Assembly: GCA_029203185.1 (NCBI GenBank) | Contig: CP119310.1 | Location: 558,001 to 622,000, forward strand | Origin: Candidatus Chryseobacterium colombiense | GTDB lineage: Bacteria; Bacteroidota; Bacteroidia; Flavobacteriales; Weeksellaceae | Direction of reading: 5' to 3' | Length of the DNA stretch: 64,000 bases | In this document: positions 16,939 through 26,184 of the stretch, in pieces | Position numbering within the stretch: position 1 is the stretch's first letter | Layout: each line of letters begins with the position of its first letter | Program-made: the position numbers and the translations under genes | The notes under the pieces: model-generated | Told to the model about the DNA's origin: nothing | The model's database searches: none | The model's input: the letters and a program-made list of their open reading frames with translations, nothing else

Positions 16939-17844
16939 TTATTTATTTTTTGCCCTAAACATCTTTGGAGACATTTTCATTTTCTTTTTAAAGAATTTAC
17001 CAAAAAAAGACTGATCACTGAAGTTAAGCTCTTCTGCAATCTGTGTAATAGAAAGATTAGAACTTAAAAGCAGATCACGAGCCTCAATAATGACTGAATT
17101 GGTAATAACGGTACGGGTAGATTCCCCAGAGGCTTCTTTCACGATTCGTGTCAGATAGCTTGGGCTCACAAAAAGCTTCTCGGCGTAAAACTCAACAGTT
17201 CTCTCTTTTTTGGAATACTCGGAAAGCAGTATAAGAAACTGATTGATAAGATCCTTCTTCCTTGATGTTTTAGAATCAATCGTTCTGGTTTCATTGTACC
17301 GGTATAGTACCATCAACTCAAGGAGCAGCGCATTAAAATAATGATTGATGATGTCTTTCGAGTAATAATTTTCCTGTTCATCCGCCTGGCTAATCTTATT
17401 AAGCAGGAATCTTATGGTTTCCCTTTCATTAAGGCCGGGATGTAAGATAGGAGTATTTCTTTCAGAAAAGAAGATGATCTCATTAATATAATGCATATGA
17501 CGGATATTTTTTTGAACAAAAGAATCGTTGAAGACAATCCCCCTTGCCCTGATGTAAGAACCTTTATAGGCTGGATAAATAATTGAATTTGGAGTGAAAA
17601 TAACGATATCATCTTTTTTAATGCTTATTTCTTCAAGATTAATCTGTATTTTACCTTCCCCTTCTGTAACCAGCATAATTGCGCCATTGTCTGTTCTGAA
17701 AGGATATTTGTAAGAATTTTTGTCCAGGTCATGAGATTCCCGGATGATAAAAAAATCATTGTTGTTTTTTTGATGATCACCATTTTTGTCGATCATTTTA
17801 AACAAATCGTGGAGATTATGAAAAACAATATCTTTATGAGTCAT
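16939..17844 (-). CDS. AraC-family transcriptional regulator
   Basis: About 301 residues from ATG at 17844; an upstream ATG at 17907 would add 21 hydrophobic residues atypical of this family, so the internal start is preferred. The N-terminal half is a cupin-like sensing domain (NGAIMLVTEGEGKIQINLEE, then DIVIFTPNSI). The C-terminal 100 residues hold the two AraC helix-turn-helix motifs (AEKLFVSPSYLTRIVKEASG and ITQIAEELNFSDQSFFGKFFKK, ending MSPKMFR). It lies 100 bp downstream of the TetR gene on the same strand. It probably takes part in control of the nearby RND efflux genes, or of its own operon; no target site was recognised. Confidence 0.88.
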   Translation of the reverse strand: MTHKDIVFHNLHDLFKMIDKNGDHQKNNNDFFIIRESHDLDKNSYKYPFRTDNGAIMLVTEGEGKIQINLEEISIKKDDIVIFTPNSIIYPAYKGSYIRARGIVFNDSFVQKNIRHMHYINEIIFFSERNTPILHPGLNERETIRFLLNKISQADEQENYYSKDIINHYFNALLLELMVLYRYNETRTIDSKTSRKKDLINQFLILLSEYSKKERTVEFYAEKLFVSPSYLTRIVKEASGESTRTVITNSVIIEARDLLLSSNLSITQIAEELNFSDQSFFGKFFKKKMKMSPKMFRAKNK

Positions 17845-17943
17845 AGTTTTAAATATGAACGTTAGTAAAGTTAATAAATAAGCCGCAGGATTATACCATA
17901 TATTCAAGAATTCATCTTACAGCTTATTTTTCAATTTGATAAC

Positions 17944-18522
17944 TTACTTTAAAAATAAATTTATAATCGTTTCAGTTCGTTGATGATAGAAAGATGATGA
18001 TAATACAATATCTGATCTTTTCCTAAAAAAGTCAGCAGAGATATGGAAACCTGAAACAATGGAAGCAAGATCGACAAGAAACAAGAAAGGATTATTGTAG
18101 GTTGTTCTTCCTTTACTAATTGAAACTGAGATCTCAGGTATCATTTCAGTGAGCGGAAAAAATAATTTTCCCCCAAATTCTGAGCATTCATTCTGGGTAA
18201 TAATATAAACATCCAGATAAGGATATTTTTTGCTTTTTTCAGTATTGAAATCAATATATCTTTCCATTTTCTCTTTCAGTGAAAGATTCTTGATGTCATT
18301 CCAGGTGGGAGCAGGAAATTCGTTGATCACTTCACCAATGATAATGTTAACAAGGTTGGATTTCGTGCGGAAATAATAATGTATTGCTGTTCTATCCATA
18401 CCCGCGCTTTGTGCGATCTGCTGTGTTGTAGCATAGAACCTGCCTTCTACAAAAAGCACATATTTAGCAATTTCTTTTATTTTTTTTTCAGTACTCAAGA
18501 TTTTTTTTGTTGTATTATACAT
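17944..18522 (-). CDS. TetR-family transcriptional regulator
   Basis: A 192-residue protein. The N-terminal helix-turn-helix (about residues 10-55) shows EGRFYATTQQIAQSAGMDRTAI followed by HYYFRTKSNL, the TetR signature. The rest is the helical ligand-binding domain. Its ATG lies 2 bp after the stop of the upstream 84-residue gene, so the two are translated as a unit. It sits next to and divergent from an RND efflux operon, the usual setting for a local repressor of a pump. Palindromes TTTACAT/ATGTAAA at 16474 and 19182 are candidate operators. Confidence 0.88.
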   Translation of the reverse strand: MYNTTKKILSTEKKIKEIAKYVLFVEGRFYATTQQIAQSAGMDRTAIHYYFRTKSNLVNIIIGEVINEFPAPTWNDIKNLSLKEKMERYIDFNTEKSKKYPYLDVYIITQNECSEFGGKLFFPLTEMIPEISVSISKGRTTYNNPFLFLVDLASIVSGFHISADFFRKRSDIVLSSSFYHQRTETIINLFLK

Positions 18523-18524
18523 TA

Positions 18525-18779
18525 TCAGGATATAATATGCTCAAACCTTACCCTTGAGCTATTTCTTTCCAAAATAGAGAATTCCGTTTCATATAATTCA
18601 AATACAGGTTTAAGCTCATTTTCCGAAAATAAAGTTTCAGATGATACACTCAAAAATCTGAAATTGTTGTCGAGATATTCACATTGGCAGTTGGGAATTG
18701 TTTCCAGAATATCTTCTCTAAGCCAGAAAGTATCTATAATTTTTTTGAATTTTGTTTCAAAAAGCACATTGTTTTTCAT
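18525..18779 (-). CDS. Hypothetical 84-residue protein coupled to the TetR gene
   Basis: Not recognised. A small soluble protein with a Cys pair (PNCQCEYL near residue 30) and a Glu-rich C-terminal half. There is no signal peptide. The stop TGA is 2 bp ahead of the TetR start, so co-translation is likely; it may be a partner of the regulator. A run of 24 Ts (18858-18881) lies about 80 bp upstream of its start. Confidence 0.55.
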   Translation of the reverse strand: MKNNVLFETKFKKIIDTFWLREDILETIPNCQCEYLDNNFRFLSVSSETLFSENELKPVFELYETEFSILERNSSRVRFEHIIS

Positions 18780-18857
18780 TTCTATTTTTTATCTGTTCAA
18801 CAATTATGGTAAGGTCTTCGGATGTATTGCTTAAAATTTTTTTACCACTAACAAATA

Positions 18858-18881
18858 TTTTTTTTTTTTTTTTTTTTTTTT
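18858..18881. repeat. 24-bp poly-T tract
   Basis: An uninterrupted run of 24 Ts on the plus strand (As on the coding strand of the TetR unit), 79-102 bp upstream of the start at 18779. Homopolymers of this length are prone to slippage. It lies in the promoter region, so length change could alter expression of the regulator unit. Assembly or sequencing error in the exact length is possible. Confidence 0.7.
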
Positions 18882-19181
18882 CATATTGGTTAATAATGCA
18901 AATTTCTACAGTAAAATGTTAATAAAAAAGGTCTGAATTCGATGTAAATTGGTCAAAATCTGAACAAATGATTATCTCTGGAACTTGTCCTTTTATATTG
19001 TGAAGTGATTAGGGAACTATTATGTTTAAAGGAGCATCTTAAGCGGAATAGATGCTAAACTCACCACGATTTACAAAAAGGAAGTAACTTTAATGCAATC
19101 TTTAGAATGCCTAGGATAGTTTCATGAACTATAAAAAGCGTGTCCGCAAATTTCACAAAATTATAAGAATATACAAAGGTG

Positions 19182-19196
19182 TTTACATTATGTAAA
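19182..19196. promoter_or_regulatory. Palindrome TTTACAT-T-ATGTAAA ahead of the RND operon
   Basis: A perfect 7+1+7 palindrome about 185 bp upstream of the adaptor start. It matches the palindrome at 16474-16487 apart from the central base. It is a candidate TetR operator. Confidence 0.45.
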
Positions 19197-19381
19197 ATTC
19201 TTTGTATCAATAAGCTTTGGATTGCTGTTTTATTGTTAAGCTGCTTTTTATCTAGAATAATCGTTTCGTTTTAGACCAATATCAGCCAAAAACAGACCTT
19301 TTATCACGTATTTTCTTACCTCAACTTTGCATGGTGAACCAATTTACGATTGAATTCTCTTTAACGGTAAAAATTTATTTT

Positions 19382-20422
19382 ATGATAGTCAAAAAAAAGA
19401 AAAGTCTTTTTTTATTAGGAATTCTGCTGTTGCTTTCAGCATGTGGCGGAAAAGAGCAACCCACAGTCAAAGCTGAGCTTATAAGGGTTGCCGTGCAGAA
19501 AGTAGAAATGATTTCCCGACCCGAAACTTTCTCTTACAGTGGAAATATTCTGGCCGACAACAGTGTGAGCATTGGTTTTGGGGTTTCCGGACGTGTTACA
19601 GCAGTTTATGTTCAGGAAGGACAGTGCGTATCAAAAGGTCAGTTGTTGGCTGCCATAGAAACCAGTACTTATCAGAATGCCCTGGCTGTTGCCGGAGCAG
19701 GAATGGATCAGGCTCAGGACAATTTCAACCGCCTCAATCAGCTGTATCTTAAAAAAAGTTTACCGGAAAGAGATTATATCGCTGCAAAAGTAGCGCTGGC
19801 ACAATCTAAAGCCAATAGAGATATTGCCATGAAAAATCTTAGGGATACAAAGCTATACGCCTCTTTTTCGGGGATCGTTTCTCAAAAGCTTACTGAAGCC
19901 GGAGCTATGGCAGCACCTGGAGTCCCTGCATTTACAGTAGTAAAAACCGATAAGATCTATGCAACTGCAGCCATCACGGAAAATGAGATCAGTGCCCTTA
20001 AAATAGGAACTCCTGCGGAAGTTTCCATTCCAAGCCTTAACCGTACGATTCATGGAAATATTACCATCATCAATCCTCAAGCGGATGACAACTCCAAAAC
20101 GTATACCGTAAAGATCCGGCTCGACAATCCGGGAGGGCAGATACTGCCGGGGATGATCACGGATATCAACATCAAAACAGGCAAAAGTAAAGATGCCATT
20201 ATCCTTCCTGCTCAGGCCATACTTAAAGACCCTGATGGTTCAAGCTATGTATATACTGTGAAATCTGCTAAGAATGGTGCCACTGCCTTTAAAAAGAGAG
20301 TAGAAATGCAGAATATGGCGGGTGCAAGCGATGTAATTATCAAAAGCGGACTGACTCCGGATGAGCAGGTCGTTATTTCTGGGCAGACACGTCTTGGAGA
20401 CGGTACACCTGTTAAGTTTTAA
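19382..20422 (+). CDS. RND efflux periplasmic adaptor subunit (HlyD/MFP family), lipoprotein
   Basis: About 346 residues from ATG at 19382. This start is chosen because it begins a clean lipoprotein signal (MIVKKKKSLFLLGILLLLSAC, lipobox LSAC); the longer frame from 19331 adds 17 residues without sense. Family features in order: first lipoyl half with VSGRVTAVYVQEGQCVSKGQLLA, a short helical hairpin with YLKKSLPERDYIAAK, second lipoyl half (LYASFSGIVSQKLTEAGAM), beta-barrel domain, and membrane-proximal domain ending GQTRLGDGTPVKF. It bridges pump and outer-membrane channel. It is the first gene of the adaptor-pump-channel operon, 18 bp before the pump. Confidence 0.92.
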   Translation: MIVKKKKSLFLLGILLLLSACGGKEQPTVKAELIRVAVQKVEMISRPETFSYSGNILADNSVSIGFGVSGRVTAVYVQEGQCVSKGQLLAAIETSTYQNALAVAGAGMDQAQDNFNRLNQLYLKKSLPERDYIAAKVALAQSKANRDIAMKNLRDTKLYASFSGIVSQKLTEAGAMAAPGVPAFTVVKTDKIYATAAITENEISALKIGTPAEVSIPSLNRTIHGNITIINPQADDNSKTYTVKIRLDNPGGQILPGMITDINIKTGKSKDAIILPAQAILKDPDGSSYVYTVKSAKNGATAFKKRVEMQNMAGASDVIIKSGLTPDEQVVISGQTRLGDGTPVKF

Positions 20423-20440
20423 TTAAAAAGAAATAAAGAA

Positions 20441-23400
20441 ATGACGAATAAAAAAGTGCATTTTCTGGAAGCTGTGATGAAATACAAGCAGGTAGTGATC
20501 GTGATGGTAGTCCTGTTGATGGTAATGGGGATCAACTCTCTTATCAATATGCCCCGAAGCGAAAATCCACGGATCGAGATTCCGACCGCTGCTGTATATG
20601 CATTTTATCCGGGAGCCGATGAGCATCAGGTTGAGGAAGAAGTAGCAAAAAAGATAGAACAATATCTCTTCTCCTTTGAAGAGATCAAAAAGAAAAAAGT
20701 CAAAGCTGAAGTTAAAGAAGGACAGGTATTTTTCACTGTGGAAATGAATACTGATGTCAAAGACCGTAAGAAATTCTGGCACACGCTTCAGCTTGATATG
20801 GATGCGAATCTTCGTCCAAAGCTTCCTGCCGGAGTTGTCGGACCGTTTATCAACAGTAATTTTGCCAATGTGACGGCAATGATCATCTCCGTATCTTCCA
20901 AAGAAAGAAGCTACGCCGAGATCGAAAAATATGTTGATAAGCTGGAAGATGGCCTGAAGGTAATCCCTACAGTTTCCAAGATCAACCGATCCGGTGGCCA
21001 GAAACAGCAGATCTACATTAAAATCAATGACCAGAAACTACAGCAGTACGGTTTGGGAATTAACACATTGGTCAGTGCCATTCAGCAGCAGAATGTAACC
21101 GGATATAATGGAGAATTATCCGGAGGTTCCAATGCCATCATTCCAGTCTTTACCAACAGCCGTTACAAGAATATGTCTGATATTGCCGAGCAGATCGTCT
21201 ACACTACGCCGGCAGGCAATGTGGTTCGCCTGAAAGATGTCGCCGATCTTGAAAGACGTTTTGAAGAACCTTCTTCATTGGTAAGAGTAGGAGATGAAAA
21301 AGCAATGGTACTGACCGTTGATATGCAGCCCGGAAATAATATCGTAGCCTTCGGGAAAGAAGTGGAGAAAAAGATCGAGGACATTCAGAAAAATTTCCCG
21401 CCTGACATTCACATGAAAACGATTGTGAATCAGCCGGAAGCGGTAGGAGAAAGTATAAGTCATTTCATGGTGGAGTTCGCCATGGCAATAGGTTCTGTGG
21501 TACTTGTTGTAATGTTACTGCTTCCTATACGGGTTGCCGGTGTAGCTTCAGCAGCAGCGCCTATTTCTATCGTTATTACGTTTGGGCTTATGCAGATCGT
21601 AGGTCTGGAACTTCATCAGGTAACCCTTGCCGCCTTGATCATCGTCCTTGGAATGGTGGTGGACAATGCCATTGTGGTAGTCGACAACTATATTGAAAAG
21701 CTGGATGAAGGAATAACACCATGGACAGCAGCTTGGCAGGCCGCCCAACAGCTGTCACTTCCTATTTTTACGGCGACAATGGCCATTATATTTGCATTTG
21801 CTCCATTAGCTTTATTTATGGATGGCATTGCAAAAGATTTTATGTTCTCACTCCCGATTACCGTAGCTATTGCATTGATCACCTCGATGCTGGTCGCTCT
21901 GTTCCTTACACCATACACCTGTTATGTATTTATTAAAAAAGGATTAAAGCATAAAGTAAGTGACAGACCTGTGAAGAAGAACATGCTGGACCATCTTCAG
22001 ACAGCATTTGATAATGGGGTAGGACTGGCTTTCAAATGGCCAAAGACGACAATGTTTATTGGTGTGCTATCAATTGTTAGTGCTCTCTTTATCGCGACTA
22101 AAGTTGATCCTGAGTTTTTCCCGCTTACTGAACGGAATCAGTTCAATATGGAAGTCTGGATACCAAACGGAACCTCATTGGATAAAACGGAAGCTAAGGT
22201 AAAAGAGCTTGAGAAGATCCTTAAAAAAGACAATCGCGTAGTGGATATCACAAGCTTTGTAGGAATGAGTTCACCACGATTCCATACTTCATATGCGCCG
22301 GAATCTCCTAAAAAATATTTTGCACAGGTTTTCATTACCACCATCAGTAATGATGCATCTAATGAAATGGTCAAAGAATATCTGGAAAAGCTTAAAAACT
22401 TTATACCTGATGGGTCTATTAAGTTGAAGCAGCTTAGCTTTCAGGAAGGTTCACCTATTGATATCCGTGTGGTAAGTGATAAAGAATCCGATCAGAGAAA
22501 GGTAGCACTGGAGATCAAAAAGATCATTGAAAATACACCGGGAACCAATAATGTACGCCTGAGCAGTGAATATGATTACATGGGCGTAAAGCTGAATGTG
22601 GATGATGTGAAGGCCAACCGGCTAGGGGTAACGAATCAGGCGATTACCCAAACTCTCGGAGCTGGACTGAAAGGATATTCTGTTTCGACATTATGGGAAG
22701 GAGATAAACCAGTCGATATTTTCCTGAGGTATGATTCCATAAGCAGGAAAGATATGAATGCCCTGGAAAATCTTCACATCCAATCTTATTTTGGCAGCAA
22801 GATCCCGTTGAAGGAAGTGGCGACTTTACAGCCGGAATGGCATGCAGGAGTCATTTCAAGAAAGAACGGCATTAAGTACGTCAGTGTTTTGGCAGAAGCA
22901 CAGCTTGGTCCTAAGCCATCAAGAATTCTTAAAGAAGCCCTGCCAAAAATTGAGGCGCTTCCGCTCCCAGCAGGCACAACCATTCAATATGGAGGAGATG
23001 CAGAATCAACGGCTGAAAATACTCCGGGGATGATGCTTTCACTTTCTGTGAGCCTTATCCTGATTTTTCTGACACTGTTGTTCCAGTTCAAAAATCTGGG
23101 TAAAGCCCTCATTATCTTGTGTACTTTCCTTCTGAGTCTTTTCGGAGCCTTTTTCGGACTTTTCATTACTGGAAACCCACTGGGAATGACAGGCTTCATG
23201 GGTATTATCAGCTTGATAGGTATCGTGGTAAGAAACGGAATCATCCTGGTAGATTATGCTGATGAATTGATCCGGGAGCATGGATACAAACACAAAGCAG
23301 CGGCCATGGCAGCCGCCAAAAGGAGAATGCGTCCTATATTCCTTACTTCAGCCGCTGCGGCAGTAGGTGTGGTTCCAATGATTCTAGGTAAATCTCCGAT

Positions 23401-23578
23401 GTGGGCACCGTTGGGAAGTGTATTGGCTTTTGGGCTAATCTTCTCCATGATCTTTACACTTTTCATTGTTCCGGTGATGTATTACAAGCTTCTGAAGGAT
23501 CCCGTGCCTAAAGATGAAACGTCTGAAGATCAAATGGACGATGAGGTTATCTTATATAAACCAAAACCTCATCACTAA
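20441..23578 (+). CDS. RND efflux pump, inner-membrane permease (AcrB-like)
   Basis: A 1045-residue RND transporter with 12 expected membrane helices: one at about 13-32, blocks near 340-500 and 535-555, and 870-1020. It has two large periplasmic loops. The helix-4 proton-relay motif is visible (IVLGMVVDNAIVVVDN, two Asp). Helix 6 (FAFAPLALFMDGIAKDF) and the second-half repeat GIVVRNGIILVDYADE followed by RMRPIFLTSAAAAVG are standard. The length fits the family. With the adaptor upstream and the TolC-like channel downstream it forms a complete tripartite pump. The drug or metal specificity cannot be read; sequence style suggests hydrophobic compounds rather than metal ions. TetR and AraC regulators lie on the opposite strand. 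Confidence 0.94.
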   Translation: MTNKKVHFLEAVMKYKQVVIVMVVLLMVMGINSLINMPRSENPRIEIPTAAVYAFYPGADEHQVEEEVAKKIEQYLFSFEEIKKKKVKAEVKEGQVFFTVEMNTDVKDRKKFWHTLQLDMDANLRPKLPAGVVGPFINSNFANVTAMIISVSSKERSYAEIEKYVDKLEDGLKVIPTVSKINRSGGQKQQIYIKINDQKLQQYGLGINTLVSAIQQQNVTGYNGELSGGSNAIIPVFTNSRYKNMSDIAEQIVYTTPAGNVVRLKDVADLERRFEEPSSLVRVGDEKAMVLTVDMQPGNNIVAFGKEVEKKIEDIQKNFPPDIHMKTIVNQPEAVGESISHFMVEFAMAIGSVVLVVMLLLPIRVAGVASAAAPISIVITFGLMQIVGLELHQVTLAALIIVLGMVVDNAIVVVDNYIEKLDEGITPWTAAWQAAQQLSLPIFTATMAIIFAFAPLALFMDGIAKDFMFSLPITVAIALITSMLVALFLTPYTCYVFIKKGLKHKVSDRPVKKNMLDHLQTAFDNGVGLAFKWPKTTMFIGVLSIVSALFIATKVDPEFFPLTERNQFNMEVWIPNGTSLDKTEAKVKELEKILKKDNRVVDITSFVGMSSPRFHTSYAPESPKKYFAQVFITTISNDASNEMVKEYLEKLKNFIPDGSIKLKQLSFQEGSPIDIRVVSDKESDQRKVALEIKKIIENTPGTNNVRLSSEYDYMGVKLNVDDVKANRLGVTNQAITQTLGAGLKGYSVSTLWEGDKPVDIFLRYDSISRKDMNALENLHIQSYFGSKIPLKEVATLQPEWHAGVISRKNGIKYVSVLAEAQLGPKPSRILKEALPKIEALPLPAGTTIQYGGDAESTAENTPGMMLSLSVSLILIFLTLLFQFKNLGKALIILCTFLLSLFGAFFGLFITGNPLGMTGFMGIISLIGIVVRNGIILVDYADELIREHGYKHKAAAMAAAKRRMRPIFLTSAAAAVGVVPMILGKSPMWAPLGSVLAFGLIFSMIFTLFIVPVMYYKLLKDPVPKDETSEDQMDDEVILYKPKPHH

Positions 23579-23676
23579 TAATTGTAATATCAATTTTTTA
23601 ACTGGTTGCCCTGTATTGATTCCTTGTTAATGAACTCATTTGTTTAATGCTGCAGGGCAACCTTTATGTAAAAAAG

Positions 23677-24963
23677 ATGAAAATAATATACGATACGATA
23701 TCAAAAATAGTTCTGGTGCTGTTGTTCACCACGGCAATAGATGCTCAGGCCCAGGAACGTGTAGTTTCAGTGGATGAAGTCAAAAATCTGGCATTAGAGA
23801 ACAATAAAAAGATCAAAAAAGCGCAACAAAATATCGAAGCTGCCAAAGCAGCCAAGACGGCTGCAGAAACAGGTGGAAAGCCTACAGTTGACGGAAGTGT
23901 AGGAGGATATTATTTCTCCAAACCACTTTCCAACCTAATACCGGAAGTATTGGGAAGTGCCAATGTGAATGTTACCCAGGTTTTATATGCCGGCGGAAAA
24001 GTAGAAACCGGGAAAAAGCTTTCTTCAACAGCAGTAGATCTGCAGATAGCGCAGAAAGACCTTACCAAAGAAGAAGTAAAACTCTCTGCGGAGACTATTT
24101 ACTGGCAAATTGTAAATGCCAAGGAAAAAATAGCTTTGGCAAAAGAATACATCAAACTTTTGGATCAACTGCATACCACGGTTAAGAATTCCTTTGATGC
24201 AGGGCTAACGTATAAAAATGACCTCTTGAAAATAGAAGTTCAGCAGAATGAGGCACAACTCAATCTGAAACGCGCTGAAGATGGCCTTAGCATAGCCAAG
24301 TTAAGCCTTGCCCAGATCGCAGGACTTCCTAATTCCAGTTTTGATGTGGAGGATGCTGTTAGCGGCAGTTTTACTGGTGTTCTGGCAGACAGTCAGCTGC
24401 AGCCGGCGAACCGACCTGAGCTATCCATTCTTGCGAAAGCAGTAGAAATAAATGAGCTACAGGGAAAACTGCTGGATGGAGATCGCAAGCCGACGGTTGC
24501 TCTTTCAGGAATAGGCTTTTCCAGTTTTGGTAAGAATATCAATCCCATCGATATGAAAAATAATATGCAGGGTTTTGTGGGAATGTTGTCGGTGAATGTT
24601 CCAATTTATGACTGGGGAGCCAGAAAGGAGAAAGTTAAAGAGCAGCAGTCTAAAACCAATGCGCAAAAGCTTGAATTGGAAGAAACTAAGGAGCTTCTGT
24701 TGCTGGAAGTCCAGAATGCAGTGATGCAGCTCAATCAGTCTGCTAAACGTATAGAGCTTACTGAAAGATCTTTTATTCAGGCTAGTGAAAATCTCAGACT
24801 GAACCAGGATAGATATGACGCAGGAACGGTGGTAGCAGAAGAAGTATTGAAAGCTCAGGTTCTTTGGCAGGAGGCCAAATCGGAGATTCTTGATGCCAAG
24901 GCAGAATATAAGATCAATGGGGCCAAGTATAGAAAAGCATCAGGTATAAATAGTCAATATTAA
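23677..24963 (+). CDS. TolC-family outer-membrane efflux channel
   Basis: About 428 residues from ATG at 23677, which starts a proper signal peptide (cleavage after DAQAQ); the frame opens earlier at 23647. It shows the TolC two-repeat plan of long helices rich in Ala, Glu, Lys and Leu: KNLALENNKKIKKAQQNIEAA and ETIYWQIVNAKEKIALAKEY in the first half, LLLEVQNAVMQLNQS and ENLRLNQDRYDAGTVVAEEV in the second. A conserved YDWGARKEKV segment links them. It is the last gene of the RND operon, about 100 bp after the pump. Its 3' end is present again as a degraded copy at 25944-26029. Confidence 0.92.
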   Translation: MKIIYDTISKIVLVLLFTTAIDAQAQERVVSVDEVKNLALENNKKIKKAQQNIEAAKAAKTAAETGGKPTVDGSVGGYYFSKPLSNLIPEVLGSANVNVTQVLYAGGKVETGKKLSSTAVDLQIAQKDLTKEEVKLSAETIYWQIVNAKEKIALAKEYIKLLDQLHTTVKNSFDAGLTYKNDLLKIEVQQNEAQLNLKRAEDGLSIAKLSLAQIAGLPNSSFDVEDAVSGSFTGVLADSQLQPANRPELSILAKAVEINELQGKLLDGDRKPTVALSGIGFSSFGKNINPIDMKNNMQGFVGMLSVNVPIYDWGARKEKVKEQQSKTNAQKLELEETKELLLLEVQNAVMQLNQSAKRIELTERSFIQASENLRLNQDRYDAGTVVAEEVLKAQVLWQEAKSEILDAKAEYKINGAKYRKASGINSQY

Positions 24964-24988
24964 ATGTTTTTAGAAAAGGAAAGAGAGC
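24898..24988 (+). repeat. Tail of the TolC gene, copy 1 of a diverged direct repeat
   Basis: The last part of the TolC-like gene and a few bases after its stop (AAGGCAGAATATAAGATCAA... to AAAGAGAG) recur in degraded form at 25944-26029. The two copies flank the SDR gene. Copy 1 is intact coding sequence. Confidence 0.65.
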
Positions 24989-25153
24989 TTTCCCTTTAAA
25001 ATCAAATAAAAGACGCGTAGGATAGAAGACTTAATTATTTCGTGTCATCAAGCAAATGATCAATCAATGTACTGTTATGAATTGGTCATTGCAGACACAT
25101 AATATATTATAGCAAACAATTAATAATGAAGTTTAATAATAAATATATAAAAC

Positions 25154-25891
25154 ATGGACAGATTAAAAGGTAAAGTAGCGATTATTACAGGTGCAGCATC
25201 AGGAATGGGTGCTGCCCACGCAGTTGCATTTGTTGCAGAGGGTGCAAAAGTTGTACTCACGGATATTAACGAAGAGAAAGGCCTGGAAGTTGCCCAATCT
25301 CTGGGAGAGCATAACGTACTATTTGTTAAACATGATGTTTCGAGCCAAGAGGACTGGGTTAAAGTAATCGAAGCCACTGAAACAGCTTTTGGCCCGGTCG
25401 ATATACTGGTTAATAACGCAGGTATTGATAAGCCCGCCTTATTGGAAGAGATGCCAGAAGCCTTATACCGACAGGTGATAGAAATCAACCAAGTGTCGGT
25501 ATTTTTAGGCATGAAAGCAGTAATTCCTTCAATGAAAAAAGTATCAAAGGGATCGATAGTGAATATATCGTCGATCGCAGGTTTTGTTGCAGCGCCTTAC
25601 AGGCTTGCCTATACTGCATCTAAATTTGCAGTTAGAGGAATGACCAAGTCAGCAGCGGTGGAATTGGCGAAGTATAATATCCGGGTTAACTCTGTACATC
25701 CGGGACTGATTGATACGCCAATGACCGGCGTGGTACCAAAGGAGCAGTTGTCACAACTTAATATACCTTTGGGGAGAACTGCCGATGCGAAGGAAGTATC
25801 GGCTTTGGTAGTTTATCTTGCTTCTGATGAGTCAAGTTATTCTACAGGATCAGAGTTTATAATTGATGGGGGTATTACCGCTCAATTGTAA
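25154..25891 (+). CDS. Short-chain dehydrogenase/reductase (SDR, classical)
   Basis: A 245-residue classical SDR. TGAASGMG (12-19) binds the NAD(P) cofactor; an acidic residue after the second strand (TDINEE, Asp37) points to NAD(H). NNAG is at 87-90, the catalytic Ser lies in NISS (about 139-140), and Tyr153 and Lys157 lie in YTASK. The C-terminus SEFIIDGGITAQL is typical of the glucose/hydroxysteroid dehydrogenase-like group. It catalyses alcohol-ketone interconversion; the substrate is unknown. It stands alone on the plus strand, 190 bp after the TolC gene, and is flanked by the two copies of the TolC tail, which suggests it was inserted or left behind by rearrangement. Confidence 0.9.
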   Translation: MDRLKGKVAIITGAASGMGAAHAVAFVAEGAKVVLTDINEEKGLEVAQSLGEHNVLFVKHDVSSQEDWVKVIEATETAFGPVDILVNNAGIDKPALLEEMPEALYRQVIEINQVSVFLGMKAVIPSMKKVSKGSIVNISSIAGFVAAPYRLAYTASKFAVRGMTKSAAVELAKYNIRVNSVHPGLIDTPMTGVVPKEQLSQLNIPLGRTADAKEVSALVVYLASDESSYSTGSEFIIDGGITAQL

Positions 25892-25943
25892 ACTAAGTAC
25901 ACACAGAAAATTTGGAAGATAAAGAGCTTATATGTTCTTTCTT

Positions 25944-26029
25944 AAGGCAGAATATAAGATCAAAGATAAGTAGATTAAAACATCAGATATAAATAGTGAG
26001 TATTAAGTGTTTTCAGAAAAAGAAAGAGA
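25944..26029 (+). repeat. Degraded second copy of the TolC gene tail
   Basis: This stretch matches 24898-24988 along its length with scattered substitutions and a small gap (shared blocks include AAGGCAGAATATAAGATCAA and GATATAAATAGT versus GGTATAAATAGT). It is not coding here. It looks like the remains of a second TolC-type gene or of a duplication that bracketed the SDR gene. Confidence 0.6.
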
Positions 26030-26184
26030 TCACAGGTTGTTATATGCAGTCGCTTATTAAAAAATTGGTAACGATATACTAAAATATACCATATGTTTAG
26101 TTATACAAATATATTTCAATTAAATAAAAAGTATTTGTTCAAACAATCTTTATAATCTTCAATAACAAAAACTTTGAACACTAA

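Larger units (their letters stand above)
18780..19381. other. Divergent regulatory region between the TetR unit and the RND operon
   Basis: No gene was found in these 600 bp. They contain the 24-T tract and the palindrome at 19182-19196. Weak coding-like stretches are broken by stops. Both the leftward regulator unit and the rightward efflux operon must start here. Confidence 0.5.
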
